Notes: a model not told the origin generated them from the sequence alone. A stretch of 9,130 nt of DNA from Paracoccaceae bacterium (GCA_007123625.1 SKKS01000280.1:1-9130), one strand, 5' to 3'. Positions 1-5,972 are shown, counted from the stretch's first letter. Numbers and translations: made by a program.

Positions 1-1
1 C

Positions 2-319
2 ACCGGGGTCGATGCCCTGCTGGTCACGTTGCGCCCCAATCAGGACTTTGCGCAGGCGATCGAAACAGCCGCCGCGCGCCACGGCATCACTCGGGCCACA
101 GTGCACGGCCTGGGCAGTCTGGTGGCGCCACGTTTCGCCCAGGGCTGCGAGGAAAGTTTCGCCACCGAAATCCTGCTCACCGACGGAGGGATCGACGGCG
201 GGCGGGCGTTCCTGAGCGCCGTTGTTGTGGGGTTCAGCGGGCGCGTGTCGGTGGCGCCGCTGGCCCGCGGTGGCTGCGGGGTCTGCGTGACCTGTGAGGT
301 GCTTGTCAGACGCGCCTGA
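2..319 (+). CDS. PPC/DUF296-like domain protein, 3' end only
   Basis: The gene enters from the left edge in the frame starting at base 2 and ends at TGA 317-319, leaving 105 C-terminal residues. The visible part reads like a PPC (DUF296, PD1-like) domain: a strand followed by RPNQDFAQAI, a helix, HGITRATVHGLGSL (the family's typical helix-to-glycine turn), and a final strand pair ending GRVSVAPLARGGCGVCVTCE. In bacterial members the domain forms small trimers of poorly defined role, and some are linked to DNA binding. No active site can be assigned, and residues upstream of the window may carry a second domain. The TTG at 29-31 is an internal codon, not a start, because the domain clearly continues upstream of it. 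The family call rests on overall pattern, not on a diagnostic catalytic motif. Confidence 0.65.
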   Translation, partial: TGVDALLVTLRPNQDFAQAIETAAARHGITRATVHGLGSLVAPRFAQGCEESFATEILLTDGGIDGGRAFLSAVVVGFSGRVSVAPLARGGCGVCVTCEVLVRRA

Positions 320-375
320 CACCCTGCGCACCTGCGCACCTGCGTCACTCGCCTCAAAGCCCAATGTCGAAATTG

Positions 376-395
376 CGCCCGTGCGCCGGGCGTTT
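376..395 (+). terminator. Weak terminator-like hairpin after the PPC gene
   Basis: Arms CGCCCG (376-381) and CGGGCG (387-392) form a 6-bp stem with a 5-nt loop, followed by only three T residues. It lies 57 nt after the stop of the first gene and just before the EcfG-like promoter at 408. The short T run makes termination uncertain. Confidence 0.35.
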
Positions 396-407
396 GCGGA
401 CTGTTTC

Positions 408-433
408 GGAACCAAAGCCGAAAGCCGTGTGTT
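408..433 (+). promoter_or_regulatory. EcfG-like promoter upstream of the DUF1328 gene
   Basis: GGAAC at 408-412 (-35) and TGTT at 430-433 (-10) are separated by 17 nt. The published EcfG consensus is GGAAC-N16/17-CGTT, so this site deviates only at the first -10 base. Transcription would begin near 440, giving a leader of roughly 45 nt before the ATG at 486. Five more sites of this form occur in the window, which supports the call. Confidence 0.6.
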
Positions 434-485
434 TGCTTTCCAGACACCGCAAAGCGGACCACTGGATAGAATGAAAGGAAATACG

Positions 486-659
486 ATGCTTGGCTGGGCA
501 CTTACATTCCTGATCGTGGCGCTGGTCGCCGCTGCACTTGGTTTCACCGGGATCGCAGGGGCAGCGTCGTCCATCGCGCAGATCCTGTTCGTGATCTTCC
601 TGATCCTGTTCGTCGTGGCAATGATCGCACGGGCCGTACGAGGCCAGCCGCCGGTCTGA
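486..659 (+). CDS. DUF1328 (YtjA-like) small membrane protein
   Basis: This 57-residue protein begins MLGWALTFLIVALVAAALGF and is almost entirely hydrophobic. It has two membrane segments at about residues 3-24 and 32-50 and a short basic tail (ARAVRGQ). The MLxWAxxFLIxALxAxxLGF start followed by a GIAGxAxxIAxxLFxIFLILF segment is the signature of DUF1328/YtjA proteins, which are normally 50-60 residues and of unknown mechanism. I chose ATG 486 because GAAAGGAA (473-480) sits at good Shine-Dalgarno spacing; an in-frame ATG at 471 lacks one. The gene stands alone between an EcfG-like promoter (408-433) and a hairpin terminator (668-687), so it is probably a monocistronic stress-induced unit. 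The family is clear and its function is unknown. Confidence 0.9.
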   Translation: MLGWALTFLIVALVAAALGFTGIAGAASSIAQILFVIFLILFVVAMIARAVRGQPPV

Positions 660-667
660 CCTGCTGC

Positions 668-692
668 ACCCGTCGCGTGACGGGTTTCTGTT
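668..692 (+). terminator. Rho-independent terminator after the DUF1328 gene
   Basis: Perfect 7-bp arms ACCCGTC (668-674) and GACGGGT (679-685) enclose the loop GCGT, followed by an imperfect T-rich tail (TTCTGTT). It begins 9 nt after the DUF1328 stop. Confidence 0.65.
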
Positions 693-696
693 CGCC

Positions 697-736
697 GCCC
701 CGGGTGTGCCATTCAACCGAACGCATTGCCCGGGGC
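697..736 (+). repeat. 8-bp inverted repeat in the DUF2383 leader
   Basis: GCCCCGGG (697-704) and CCCGGGGC (729-736) are perfect inverted copies separated by 24 nt. The second arm abuts the perfect 12-bp palindrome CTTTCATGAAAG (737-748), which reaches to 7 nt before the ATG at 756 and contains the only Shine-Dalgarno-like bases (GAAAGA). No clear promoter is visible in this 96-nt gap, so these elements are candidate control sites for the next gene. Confidence 0.5.
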
Positions 737-755
737 CTTTCATGAAAGACAGACC

Positions 756-1253
756 ATGTATACTGACCACATGAAGCAACTGAATGACGAAAGCCCGGCG
801 CCTACGCTCGGCGACCCTCCCGCAACGGCTGAGAACGAGCGGCGCATCGACGCCCTGGCCGAGGTGCATACCCGTGTTCTGGACACCATCGCCGGTTTCG
901 AAAAAACGGTCGACAAGGCCGAGCCCGAATTTGAGAAAACCGCGCAAACATTCTTGTGGGTGCATCGCAGGCACGAAGAAGAACTGGCCACAGCACTGCG
1001 CAGATTCGGGCGCGAACCGCAGGATGACGGGTCGTTCTTTGCTACAGTGAACCGCGCCGCGATAGAGGTCCGATCATGGTTCGAGGAGGTATCAACCAAC
1101 ATCATGGATCGCGTGATCGAAGGCGAAAAGCACGTTCTGGAGTCCTACGAGGCCGCCGCCGCAGCTGGGCTGGATGCTTCGACCTGCACGATGCTCGAGC
1201 GCCATGCCGAGGAAATTCGCACCCTACTTGATGCAAACGCCATACGACGCTAG
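756..1253 (+). CDS. DUF2383 (PA2169-type) helical-bundle protein
   Basis: This is a 165-residue soluble, acidic, all-helical protein. After a loose N-terminus (about residues 1-30) it shows LAEVHTRVLDTIAGFEKTVDKAEPEF, then FLWVHRRHEEELATALRRFG, then DDGSFFATVNRAAIEVRSWF, and finally VIEGEKHVLESYEAA. This heptad-like layout with a His/Glu-rich second helix and a DGS turn matches the DUF2383 ferritin-like four-helix family. Members are often stress-induced, and no catalytic role is established. ATG 756 is preferred because a weak Shine-Dalgarno (GAAAGA, 744-749) precedes it; ATG 771 in the same frame has none. The only structures upstream are the terminator at 668 and nested inverted repeats. 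No GGAAC -35 is present, so either read-through from the DUF1328 promoter or a different control is likely. Confidence 0.75.
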   Translation: MYTDHMKQLNDESPAPTLGDPPATAENERRIDALAEVHTRVLDTIAGFEKTVDKAEPEFEKTAQTFLWVHRRHEEELATALRRFGREPQDDGSFFATVNRAAIEVRSWFEEVSTNIMDRVIEGEKHVLESYEAAAAAGLDASTCTMLERHAEEIRTLLDANAIRR

Positions 1254-1294
1254 GCCGGTTTCCATGCCATGTGCGAAAGCAGCAAACAGTAAGC

Positions 1295-1312
1295 CCGGGG
1301 GTGCGCCCCCGG
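1295..1312 (+). terminator. GC hairpin after the DUF2383 gene
   Basis: Arms CCGGGGG (1295-1301) and CCCCCGG (1306-1312) form a 7-bp stem with a TGCG loop. No T run follows directly, although ACTTTT occurs from 1322. It could attenuate or terminate transcription and marks the boundary before the regulator gene. Confidence 0.4.
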
Positions 1313-1335
1313 TGCGGCACAACTTTTAAGTGTAC

Positions 1336-1354
1336 AAATTGACTTTAACAATTT
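1336..1354 (+). promoter_or_regulatory. Dyad AAATTG-N7-CAATTT upstream of the Crp/Fnr gene
   Basis: Two perfect 6-bp inverted half-sites flank a 7-nt centre in an AT-rich patch about 80 nt before the preferred start of the Crp/Fnr-type gene. The left arm overlaps a -35-like TTGACT (1339-1344), but no well-spaced -10 follows. It is not an FNR box, which needs TTG-N8-CAA. It could be an autoregulatory operator of the regulator downstream, which is an inference from position only. Confidence 0.4.
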
Positions 1355-1436
1355 TCCTCGAAAGCATAATCTGACGGCAATGTGCGCAAGTGCGGCTTGC
1401 CATCGTGGCACTGTCGGTCGGAACAAGGTTTGCCCC

Positions 1437-2156
1437 ATGAACCCATGCGCGTCCTGCGCCCTGCGAAAGTACGAGCTGTTCGTACCGATGACAGAGGCCG
1501 AGCTTGCCTTCATGAAGGACTTCCGCGACGGTGAGTACCGCCTTGAAGCGGGCGAGGTTCTGTTTCACGAAGGCGACGAGACGGATTACTTCTATACTGT
1601 CTGGACCGGCCAGGGTGCACGGTACAAGCACCTTGCCAACGGGGACCGGCAACTGGTGAACTTCTTTTTTCCCGGCGATCTGGTGGGGCTTCAGGCGCTT
1701 TTGTGCGACGGCTCCCAGACCACTGCGATTGCCGCCAGCCCCATGATATTGTGCCGGTTCCGCAAAGCGAACCTGCATGACCTGTTCCGCGAGAACCCGG
1801 CGCGGGCCTATGACCTGACATGGCTGGCCGCGATCGAAGAGCATTTCCTGGGCGAAACCATCGTCACGCTGGGCCAGCGTACGGCGGCGCAGCGGCTGGC
1901 GTGGGCGCTGCTCAGGATCGAGGCACGGCTGAAGGCGGTGGGCTTGATGCGTGGGAGCGCCGCGTTCTTTCCCTTCCGGCAACGCGATCTGGCCGATGCG
2001 CTGGGCCTGTCATTGGTGCATACGAACAAGACCCTGGGGCGCCTGCGTGCCTATGCCACCTGGGAAGGCGACCTTCTGCGGGTCATCAATGCCGATATGC
2101 TGGCGGATATTGCGATGGTCAACCGCGAGCGTCCGGCGGTGCGCCCACTGCTTTGA
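1437..2156 (+). CDS. Crp/Fnr-family transcription regulator with an atypical recognition helix
   Basis: This is a 239-residue regulator with an N-terminal cyclic-nucleotide-like beta-roll (about 15-115; GDETDYFYTVWTGQGARYK and FFFPGDLVGLQALL), a dimerisation helix (about 125-165) and a C-terminal winged helix (FRQRDLADALGLSLVHTNKTL, about 180-200). C4 and C7 form a CxxC, and C106 aligns with the fourth iron-sulfur ligand of E. coli FNR (C122). The FNR C29 position is Phe. The recognition helix reads V-H-T-N-K-T where FNR has V-E-T-I-S-R, so TTGAT boxes should not be its target. I chose ATG 1437 because AAGG (1425-1428) is well spaced and the CxxC near the start fits the family. ATG 1380 would add 19 residues with no clear ribosome site. 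The 3' end overlaps the convergent receiver gene by 38 bp. The ligand and target genes are unknown. Confidence 0.85.
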   Translation: MNPCASCALRKYELFVPMTEAELAFMKDFRDGEYRLEAGEVLFHEGDETDYFYTVWTGQGARYKHLANGDRQLVNFFFPGDLVGLQALLCDGSQTTAIAASPMILCRFRKANLHDLFRENPARAYDLTWLAAIEEHFLGETIVTLGQRTAAQRLAWALLRIEARLKAVGLMRGSAAFFPFRQRDLADALGLSLVHTNKTLGRLRAYATWEGDLLRVINADMLADIAMVNRERPAVRPLL

Positions 2157-2559
2157 AGGCGTGGTCCACGTCGGTGGCGCCTGAGGCGCCTGCCAGCTTG
2201 CGCAACAGGCGTTCCAGGTCTTCGGAAAAGACCGGCATCGACAGCACTGTCAGCCCGGGGGTCTCGGTTGCCTCCTCGATCGAGCTGGACAACAGCACCG
2301 TTTCAACCCCCCGGGCGCCCAGCGCCGCACGCAGCGGTGAGCGCATGAAATCGTCTGGCCCCATCTCCATGATCGCCATCGGGATCGCCGCGCCGGGCTC
2401 CAGATTGTCAAGCAGCGACAGCGCCTCGTCCTCGGATCTGGCCAACAGGGGAATACCCAGCCCCATCTGTTCGATGGTGGCCGAGACATCGCGGGCAAGG
2501 AGCGCGAACCCGGAAAGGACAAGGAATGACTTCTGCATGAGGGTTTTTTCTGTGAACAT
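2119..2559 (-). CDS. Degenerate receiver-domain (pseudo-response-regulator) protein
   Basis: This 146-residue protein has CheY-like alternation: FLVLSGFALLARDVSATIEQMG (strand 1 and helix 1), IPLLARSEDEALSLLDNL, AIPMAIMEMGPDDF (strand 3), GVETVLLSSSIEEA (strand 4) and GLTVLSMPVFSEDLERLL (strand 5 and helix 5). The acidic pair after strand 1 is replaced by S16-G17, the phospho-acceptor position holds E65, and the conserved Lys before Pro is M108, so normal phosphorelay is unlikely. There is no output domain, only a short tail after about residue 122. ATG 2559 is preferred because GGGGG (2568-2564) lies 4 nt upstream. ATG 2562 is too close to it and ATG 2538 is 25 nt away. The gene converges on the Crp/Fnr gene and is divergent from the flavohaem reductase. 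The fold assignment is by eye from hydrophobic pattern. Confidence 0.7.
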   Translation of the reverse strand: MFTEKTLMQKSFLVLSGFALLARDVSATIEQMGLGIPLLARSEDEALSLLDNLEPGAAIPMAIMEMGPDDFMRSPLRAALGARGVETVLLSSSIEEATETPGLTVLSMPVFSEDLERLLRKLAGASGATDVDHAFKAVGAPPDARG

Positions 2560-2692
2560 CATTCCCCCTAGTGCCATCTACTGCACAGAACCGCGATAAA
2601 CTGAGACATAGGGAAGCGGCATTCTGCCAGTTTGCGGGCTTTCACGTATTGGATGCGCGGAAATCCGCCTGATCTTCCACTGGTTGAGCGTG

Positions 2693-2717
2693 GGAACCGC
2701 ACCCCCGCGCCCGCGTT
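2693..2717 (+). promoter_or_regulatory. EcfG-type promoter immediately upstream of the flavohaem reductase
   Basis: GGAAC (2693-2697) and CGTT (2714-2717) with a 16-nt spacer match the EcfG consensus exactly. The -10 ends only 9 nt before the ATG at 2727, so the predicted transcript would start at or within a few bases of the start codon. That implies a leaderless or nearly leaderless message. Confidence 0.65.
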
Positions 2718-2726
2718 GCACTGGAG

Positions 2727-4112
2727 ATGAATGATCCCTCCGCTTTCCAGAAACCTGCCCCCACGGACAAGGTGCACCCGCTTGAGCGCGCCCCGGCGGT
2801 CTGGGCGCACGCTTTGGGGATTCTGTTCCTTGGGGTCTTGGCGCTGGGCGTGCCGTTCGCCGCGCTGATCGCGGGCGAGCCGGTGCCTTCGGGTGGGTTC
2901 AGCTGGGACTTCAGCATGGGGCTGGGTTTCGGCGCGCTGGCCATGGTCACGCTGCAATTCGCGCTGACCGGGCGGTTGCGCTGGATCACGCACCCGTTCG
3001 GCGCCGATATCGTGTACCTGAGCCACCGTTACCTCAGTTGGGGCGCGCTGGCGCTGATGCTGGCGCATTTCGCGCTCCTCTATGTCTTTCACCAGCCCGC
3101 TCTGGGTGTGTTGAACCCCCTTGAAGCCCGGTGGGAGCTGACGGCAGGGCGCGTGTCGCTGGTCTGCTTCATTGCGTTGTTGGTCACGTCCGAGATGCGC
3201 AAGTGGCTGCGGCTGCGGTATGAGTGGTGGCGCGTGCTGCATCTGTGTCTGGCCATGCTGGGCTTTGCCGCGGCCATCGCGCATGTGCTTGGCGTCGGCA
3301 ACCTGACCGATACCCCCGAAAAACGCCTGCTTTGGTTGGGGGCGACACTCGCTTGGTCGGGCATTCTGGTGTTCACGCATCTGGTCCGGCCCTGGATCCT
3401 GTCGCGCAATCCGTGGGAGGTGGTGGCCAACAGCGCGGAACGCGGCGACGTGCATACGCTGGAACTGGCCCCCCTTGGCCGCCCCCTGAAACGCTGGAAG
3501 CCGGGACAATTCGCGTGGCTGCGGGTGGAACGGTCGCCTTTTTCGCTGGTCGAACACCCGTTCACCATTTCCACCGCGCCCGAAAAGGGGCCGAACATCG
3601 CGTTTTCGATCAAGCCGCTGGGCGATCACTCCAAAGCGCTTGGCCAGACCACTGTGGGTGCGCGCGCCTATGTGGATGGACCCTATGGTGCGTTTTCGGT
3701 CGACCGGATGACGGGCGCCAACGGGTTCGTGATGATCGCTGGCGGGGTCGGGGTCACGCCGATCATGTCGAATCTGCACGCGCTTGACGCCCGGCAGGAC
3801 CCGCGCCCTGTGATTCTGATCTACGGCAATCCGACCCTGGACGTCGCCGCCTTTGCCGAGGAACTGGACGCCATGCGCAACCGTCTGAACCTGCGCGTGG
3901 TCCATGTGCTTGATGACCCGCCAGACGGCTGGGACGGCGAAAGCGGAAAGATCGACATGGGTGTGCTGCGCCGCCACCTGCCCGAGGAAACCCGCGACTG
4001 GCCGCACCTGCTGTGCGGGCCTGGGCCGATGCTGGTCAGTGTGCGCGCGGACCTGCGCGAACTTGGCGTGCCCGAACACCATGTCGATTACGAAATCTTC
4101 GAGCTGGCCTGA
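2727..4112 (+). CDS. Ferric-reductase-like flavohaem membrane oxidoreductase
   Basis: This 461-residue enzyme should pass electrons from NAD(P)H through FAD to membrane haems and onward to an acceptor. Residues 25-220 are the ferric-reductase transmembrane domain with about six hydrophobic spans. Two haem-ligand pairs of identical spacing are visible: H100/H114 and H172/H186. The FAD domain follows, with HPFTIS (277-282) and DGPYGAFS (317-324). The NAD(P) domain has GGVGVTPI (339-346), a CGPGPM motif (430-435) and an aromatic DYEIFEL end. ATG 2727 is preceded by CTGGAG directly against the start codon, poorly spaced for a ribosome site, which agrees with the leaderless promoter prediction. 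It is followed after 1 nt by a possible small peptide gene and then gdhA. The substrate (ferric chelate, oxygen or a quinone-like acceptor) cannot be read from sequence. Confidence 0.9.
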   Translation: MNDPSAFQKPAPTDKVHPLERAPAVWAHALGILFLGVLALGVPFAALIAGEPVPSGGFSWDFSMGLGFGALAMVTLQFALTGRLRWITHPFGADIVYLSHRYLSWGALALMLAHFALLYVFHQPALGVLNPLEARWELTAGRVSLVCFIALLVTSEMRKWLRLRYEWWRVLHLCLAMLGFAAAIAHVLGVGNLTDTPEKRLLWLGATLAWSGILVFTHLVRPWILSRNPWEVVANSAERGDVHTLELAPLGRPLKRWKPGQFAWLRVERSPFSLVEHPFTISTAPEKGPNIAFSIKPLGDHSKALGQTTVGARAYVDGPYGAFSVDRMTGANGFVMIAGGVGVTPIMSNLHALDARQDPRPVILIYGNPTLDVAAFAEELDAMRNRLNLRVVHVLDDPPDGWDGESGKIDMGVLRRHLPEETRDWPHLLCGPGPMLVSVRADLRELGVPEHHVDYEIFELA

Positions 4113-4113
4113 T

Positions 4114-4206
4114 ATGCGCCCGAAACTTGCCCTGATCCTTGCAATCGCCATGACCCTGCTGGCCGTAGCGCTGGCGGCGGGCTTTGCGTTGCATCTTGCC
4201 CGATAA
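4114..4206 (+). CDS. Possible 30-aa single-span membrane peptide
   Basis: This short frame starts at an ATG 1 nt after the reductase stop and ends at TAA 4204-4206. It reads MRPKLALILAIAMTLLAVAL followed by AAGFALHLAR: a positive N-terminus, one hydrophobic span at about residues 5-26 and a basic end. That is the layout of a genuine small membrane protein. No Shine-Dalgarno precedes it, so translation would rely on re-initiation after the reductase. The hydrophobic pattern and tight position support it. Against it are its shortness and the lack of a recognised family. A role as a small accessory subunit of the reductase is possible but only inferred from neighbourhood. Confidence 0.5.
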   Translation: MRPKLALILAIAMTLLAVALAAGFALHLAR

Positions 4207-4222
4207 CCCCGAAAGGACCGTC

Positions 4223-5575
4223 ATGAGTGATCGTATCGAAGCGCTGCAAACTGCGTTCATGGACGAAATCATCCCCGGCCACGACGGCGAGACCGAGTTC
4301 CTGCGCGCGGTTGCGGATGTGGCGCGCGACGTGTTGACGGTAGAGAAGGCGCATTCCACCTATACCGACGCGCGCGTGCTGGCCCGCCTGTGCGAGGCTG
4401 ACCGCATCATCGCCTTTCGCATCGTCTGGCGCGACGACCGGGGCGCGGTCCAGATCAATCGCGGCTGGCGGGTGCAGCATTCGAACCTGCTGGGCCCCTA
4501 CAAGGGTGGACTGCGCTGGGTGCCGGGGCTGACGCGGTCGGTGCTCAAGTTCCTGGCATTTGAACAGGCATTCAAGAACGCACTGACCGGCCTGCCGCTG
4601 GGCGCCGCGAAGGGCGGCGCCGATTTCGATCCCGCAGGGCGGTCCGAGGCCGAGATCGAGCGCTTTGCCCATGCCTTCATGGCGGAACTGGCCGCGCATC
4701 TCGGCCCCGACCGCGACGTGCCCGCCGGGGACATCGGGGTTGGCGCGCGAGAAGTGGGGTTCATGGTCCGGGCGTGGATGCAACAGGCGCGGATCTGGGG
4801 TGGGGCGATTACCGGCAAGCCGCTGGCGCTGGGTGGCAGCCCCCTGCGGAACGAGGCGACGGGCTTCGGCCTGATCCACTTCGCCGAGGCCATGCTGAAC
4901 GAAGCAGGCGAGGAATTCGAGGGCAAGCGCATCGCGATCTCGGGGCGTGGAAACGTGGCCGAACACGCCGCGCGCAAGGCGATTCTTCGCGGCGCCAAGG
5001 TCATTTCGCTTTCGGGGCGCAAGGGGGTCTGGCACGCGCCCGACGGGTTCACGCACAATGCGCTCGACTGGCTTCTGGAAACTGGGGGCGATGCGGCCGT
5101 CACCCCGCCACAGGCGCTGGGCGTCGAATTCCGCGCCGGGCACAAGCCCTGGGCGCTGGGTGCCGATGTGGCCCTGCCCTGCGCGACGCAGAACGAACTT
5201 GCACTCGACGATGCCAAGGCGCTGGCCGATGGCGGATGTCGGTTTCTGGCCGAAGGCGCGAACATGCCGCTGACCGGCGACGCGCAGGCACATCTGACCC
5301 GCGCCGGTGTGGCGCAGGCGCCGGGCAAGGCCGCGAATGCCGGGGGGGTGGCGGTTTCCGGGCTGGAAATGCAGCAGAACGCCACCTTCGATCGCTGGAG
5401 CCGCGACACCCTGGACCACCGCCTGAAGGCGATCATGTGCGACCTGCATGCCCGGCTCAAGGCCGAACGCGCACAATGCTGCACGGCCACCGGCGGGATC
5501 GATTATCGCCGGGCGGCCAATGTCGCGGCCTATCGCAAGCTGGCCGATGCGATGGTCGCGGGCGGCGTTATCTGA
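4223..5575 (+). CDS. gdhA: Glutamate dehydrogenase, probably NADP-dependent
   Basis: This 450-residue enzyme interconverts 2-oxoglutarate plus ammonium and glutamate, the expected size for the hexameric small GDH. Visible motifs are GPYKGGLRW (91-99), the lysine-glycine active-site loop GAAKGGADFDP (128-137, K130), the catalytic GDIGVG (169-174), the Rossmann turn GRGNVAEHAARKA (241-253), EGANMP (344-349) and NAGGVAVSGLEMQQNA (372-387). After the second Rossmann strand, where E. coli GdhA has an Asp-Ser-Ser stretch, this protein has SGRKG (264-268). The lost acid and added basic residues suggest NADP(H) binding and a biosynthetic role. ATG 4223 has GAAAGGA at 4211-4217. The gene follows the reductase with no promoter or terminator visible in the 110-nt gap, so it may share the reductase transcript. 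A hairpin at 5587-5607 follows it. Confidence 0.95.
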   Translation: MSDRIEALQTAFMDEIIPGHDGETEFLRAVADVARDVLTVEKAHSTYTDARVLARLCEADRIIAFRIVWRDDRGAVQINRGWRVQHSNLLGPYKGGLRWVPGLTRSVLKFLAFEQAFKNALTGLPLGAAKGGADFDPAGRSEAEIERFAHAFMAELAAHLGPDRDVPAGDIGVGAREVGFMVRAWMQQARIWGGAITGKPLALGGSPLRNEATGFGLIHFAEAMLNEAGEEFEGKRIAISGRGNVAEHAARKAILRGAKVISLSGRKGVWHAPDGFTHNALDWLLETGGDAAVTPPQALGVEFRAGHKPWALGADVALPCATQNELALDDAKALADGGCRFLAEGANMPLTGDAQAHLTRAGVAQAPGKAANAGGVAVSGLEMQQNATFDRWSRDTLDHRLKAIMCDLHARLKAERAQCCTATGGIDYRRAANVAAYRKLADAMVAGGVI

Positions 5576-5586
5576 CCCGGCTGTGC

Positions 5587-5607
5587 GCGGTCCTGGAACC
5601 GGACCGC
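5587..5607 (+). repeat. Hairpin around the -35 element after gdhA
   Basis: Perfect 7-bp arms GCGGTCC (5587-5593) and GGACCGC (5601-5607) enclose a 7-nt loop that holds the GGAAC -35 of the next promoter. No T run follows, so a classic terminator for gdhA is unlikely. A nearly identical arrangement surrounds the GGAAC at 7465. Confidence 0.6.
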
Positions 5608-5619
5608 CTCCTGAACGTT
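5595..5619 (+). promoter_or_regulatory. EcfG-type promoter of the PLDc_N gene
   Basis: GGAAC (5595-5599), a 16-nt spacer and CGTT (5616-5619) match the EcfG consensus exactly. Transcription would begin near 5626, leaving a leader of about 24 nt before ATG 5650. Confidence 0.7.
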
Positions 5620-5649
5620 GATCGCCAGCAACAGTTTTTGACGGGACAG

Positions 5650-5838
5650 ATGAACATGAACACGAATTTCACGGGTGTGCTGGGACTGCTTCACCTTGCG
5701 CTGGTTGTCTGGGCCGCGGTGTCGATCCTGGGATCGGCAGTGACACAGGGGCAAAAGGTGCTGTGGATCTTGCTTGTTCTGCTGTTCCCGGTCGTGGGCC
5801 TCATCATCTGGTTTATTGCCGGACCGAAGAAACCCTGA
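5650..5838 (+). CDS. PLDc_N (phospholipase D N-terminal-like) small membrane protein
   Basis: This 62-residue protein has two membrane spans (about 8-29 and 37-57) joined by a short polar loop. The second half, QKVLWILLVLLFPVVGLI followed by IWFIAGPKKP, is the hallmark of the PLDc_N domain, which is found alone in many small bacterial membrane proteins as well as at the N-terminus of cardiolipin synthases. No phospholipase HKD motif is present, so no enzymatic activity is expected. GGGA (5643-5646) lies 3 nt before ATG 5650 and 9 nt before the in-frame ATG 5656, so the true start may be either, differing by two residues. An exact EcfG-type promoter lies upstream and a strong terminator downstream, giving a compact monocistronic unit. 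Confidence 0.85.
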   Translation: MNMNTNFTGVLGLLHLALVVWAAVSILGSAVTQGQKVLWILLVLLFPVVGLIIWFIAGPKKP

Positions 5839-5885
5839 TTTCCCTCACCATCCATGCGTATCTCCTCCCTCGGCATGATGGACCT

Positions 5886-5914
5886 GCGCCGACCTTCGGG
5901 TTGGCGCTTTTTTT
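5886..5914 (+). terminator. Strong rho-independent terminator with a TTCG loop
   Basis: A 9-bp stem, GCGCCGACC (5886-5894) with GGTTGGCGC (5899-5907), includes one G-T pair, is closed by the stable TTCG tetraloop and is followed by seven T residues. It ends the PLDc_N transcript 48 nt after the stop codon. Confidence 0.93.
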
Positions 5915-5972
5915 GTCTCGAGCCGGTCACAGGGTTGTCCGCGGTGACGTAGGGGCATGCAGCCACTTTGCA

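Noticed and set aside
324..347. Tandem CTGCGCAC units after the first gene
   Set aside because: There are only two full 8-bp copies and a partial third. This is too short to be a meaningful repeat array and is probably slippage in GC-rich DNA.
1339..1352. A possible FNR box (TTGAC...ACAA) upstream of the Crp/Fnr gene
   Set aside because: The TTG to CAA spacing is 7, not 8, and the inner bases do not match TTGAT-N4-ATCAA. It is kept only as an unassigned dyad.
1820..2599. A 259-codon plus-strand frame spanning the regulator end and the receiver gene
   Set aside because: The regulator frame and the minus-strand receiver pattern explain the same DNA better, and this frame is Ser/Arg/Ala-rich without structure.
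2568..4151. A 527-codon open frame on the minus strand opposite the flavohaem reductase
   Set aside because: Its composition is rich in Gln, Arg, His and Pro without domain pattern, while the plus strand carries clear haem, FAD and NAD(P) motifs. It is a GC-rich antisense artefact.
4088..5476. A 462-codon open frame on the minus strand opposite gdhA
   Set aside because: It has no recognisable motifs and lies over an unmistakable glutamate dehydrogenase.
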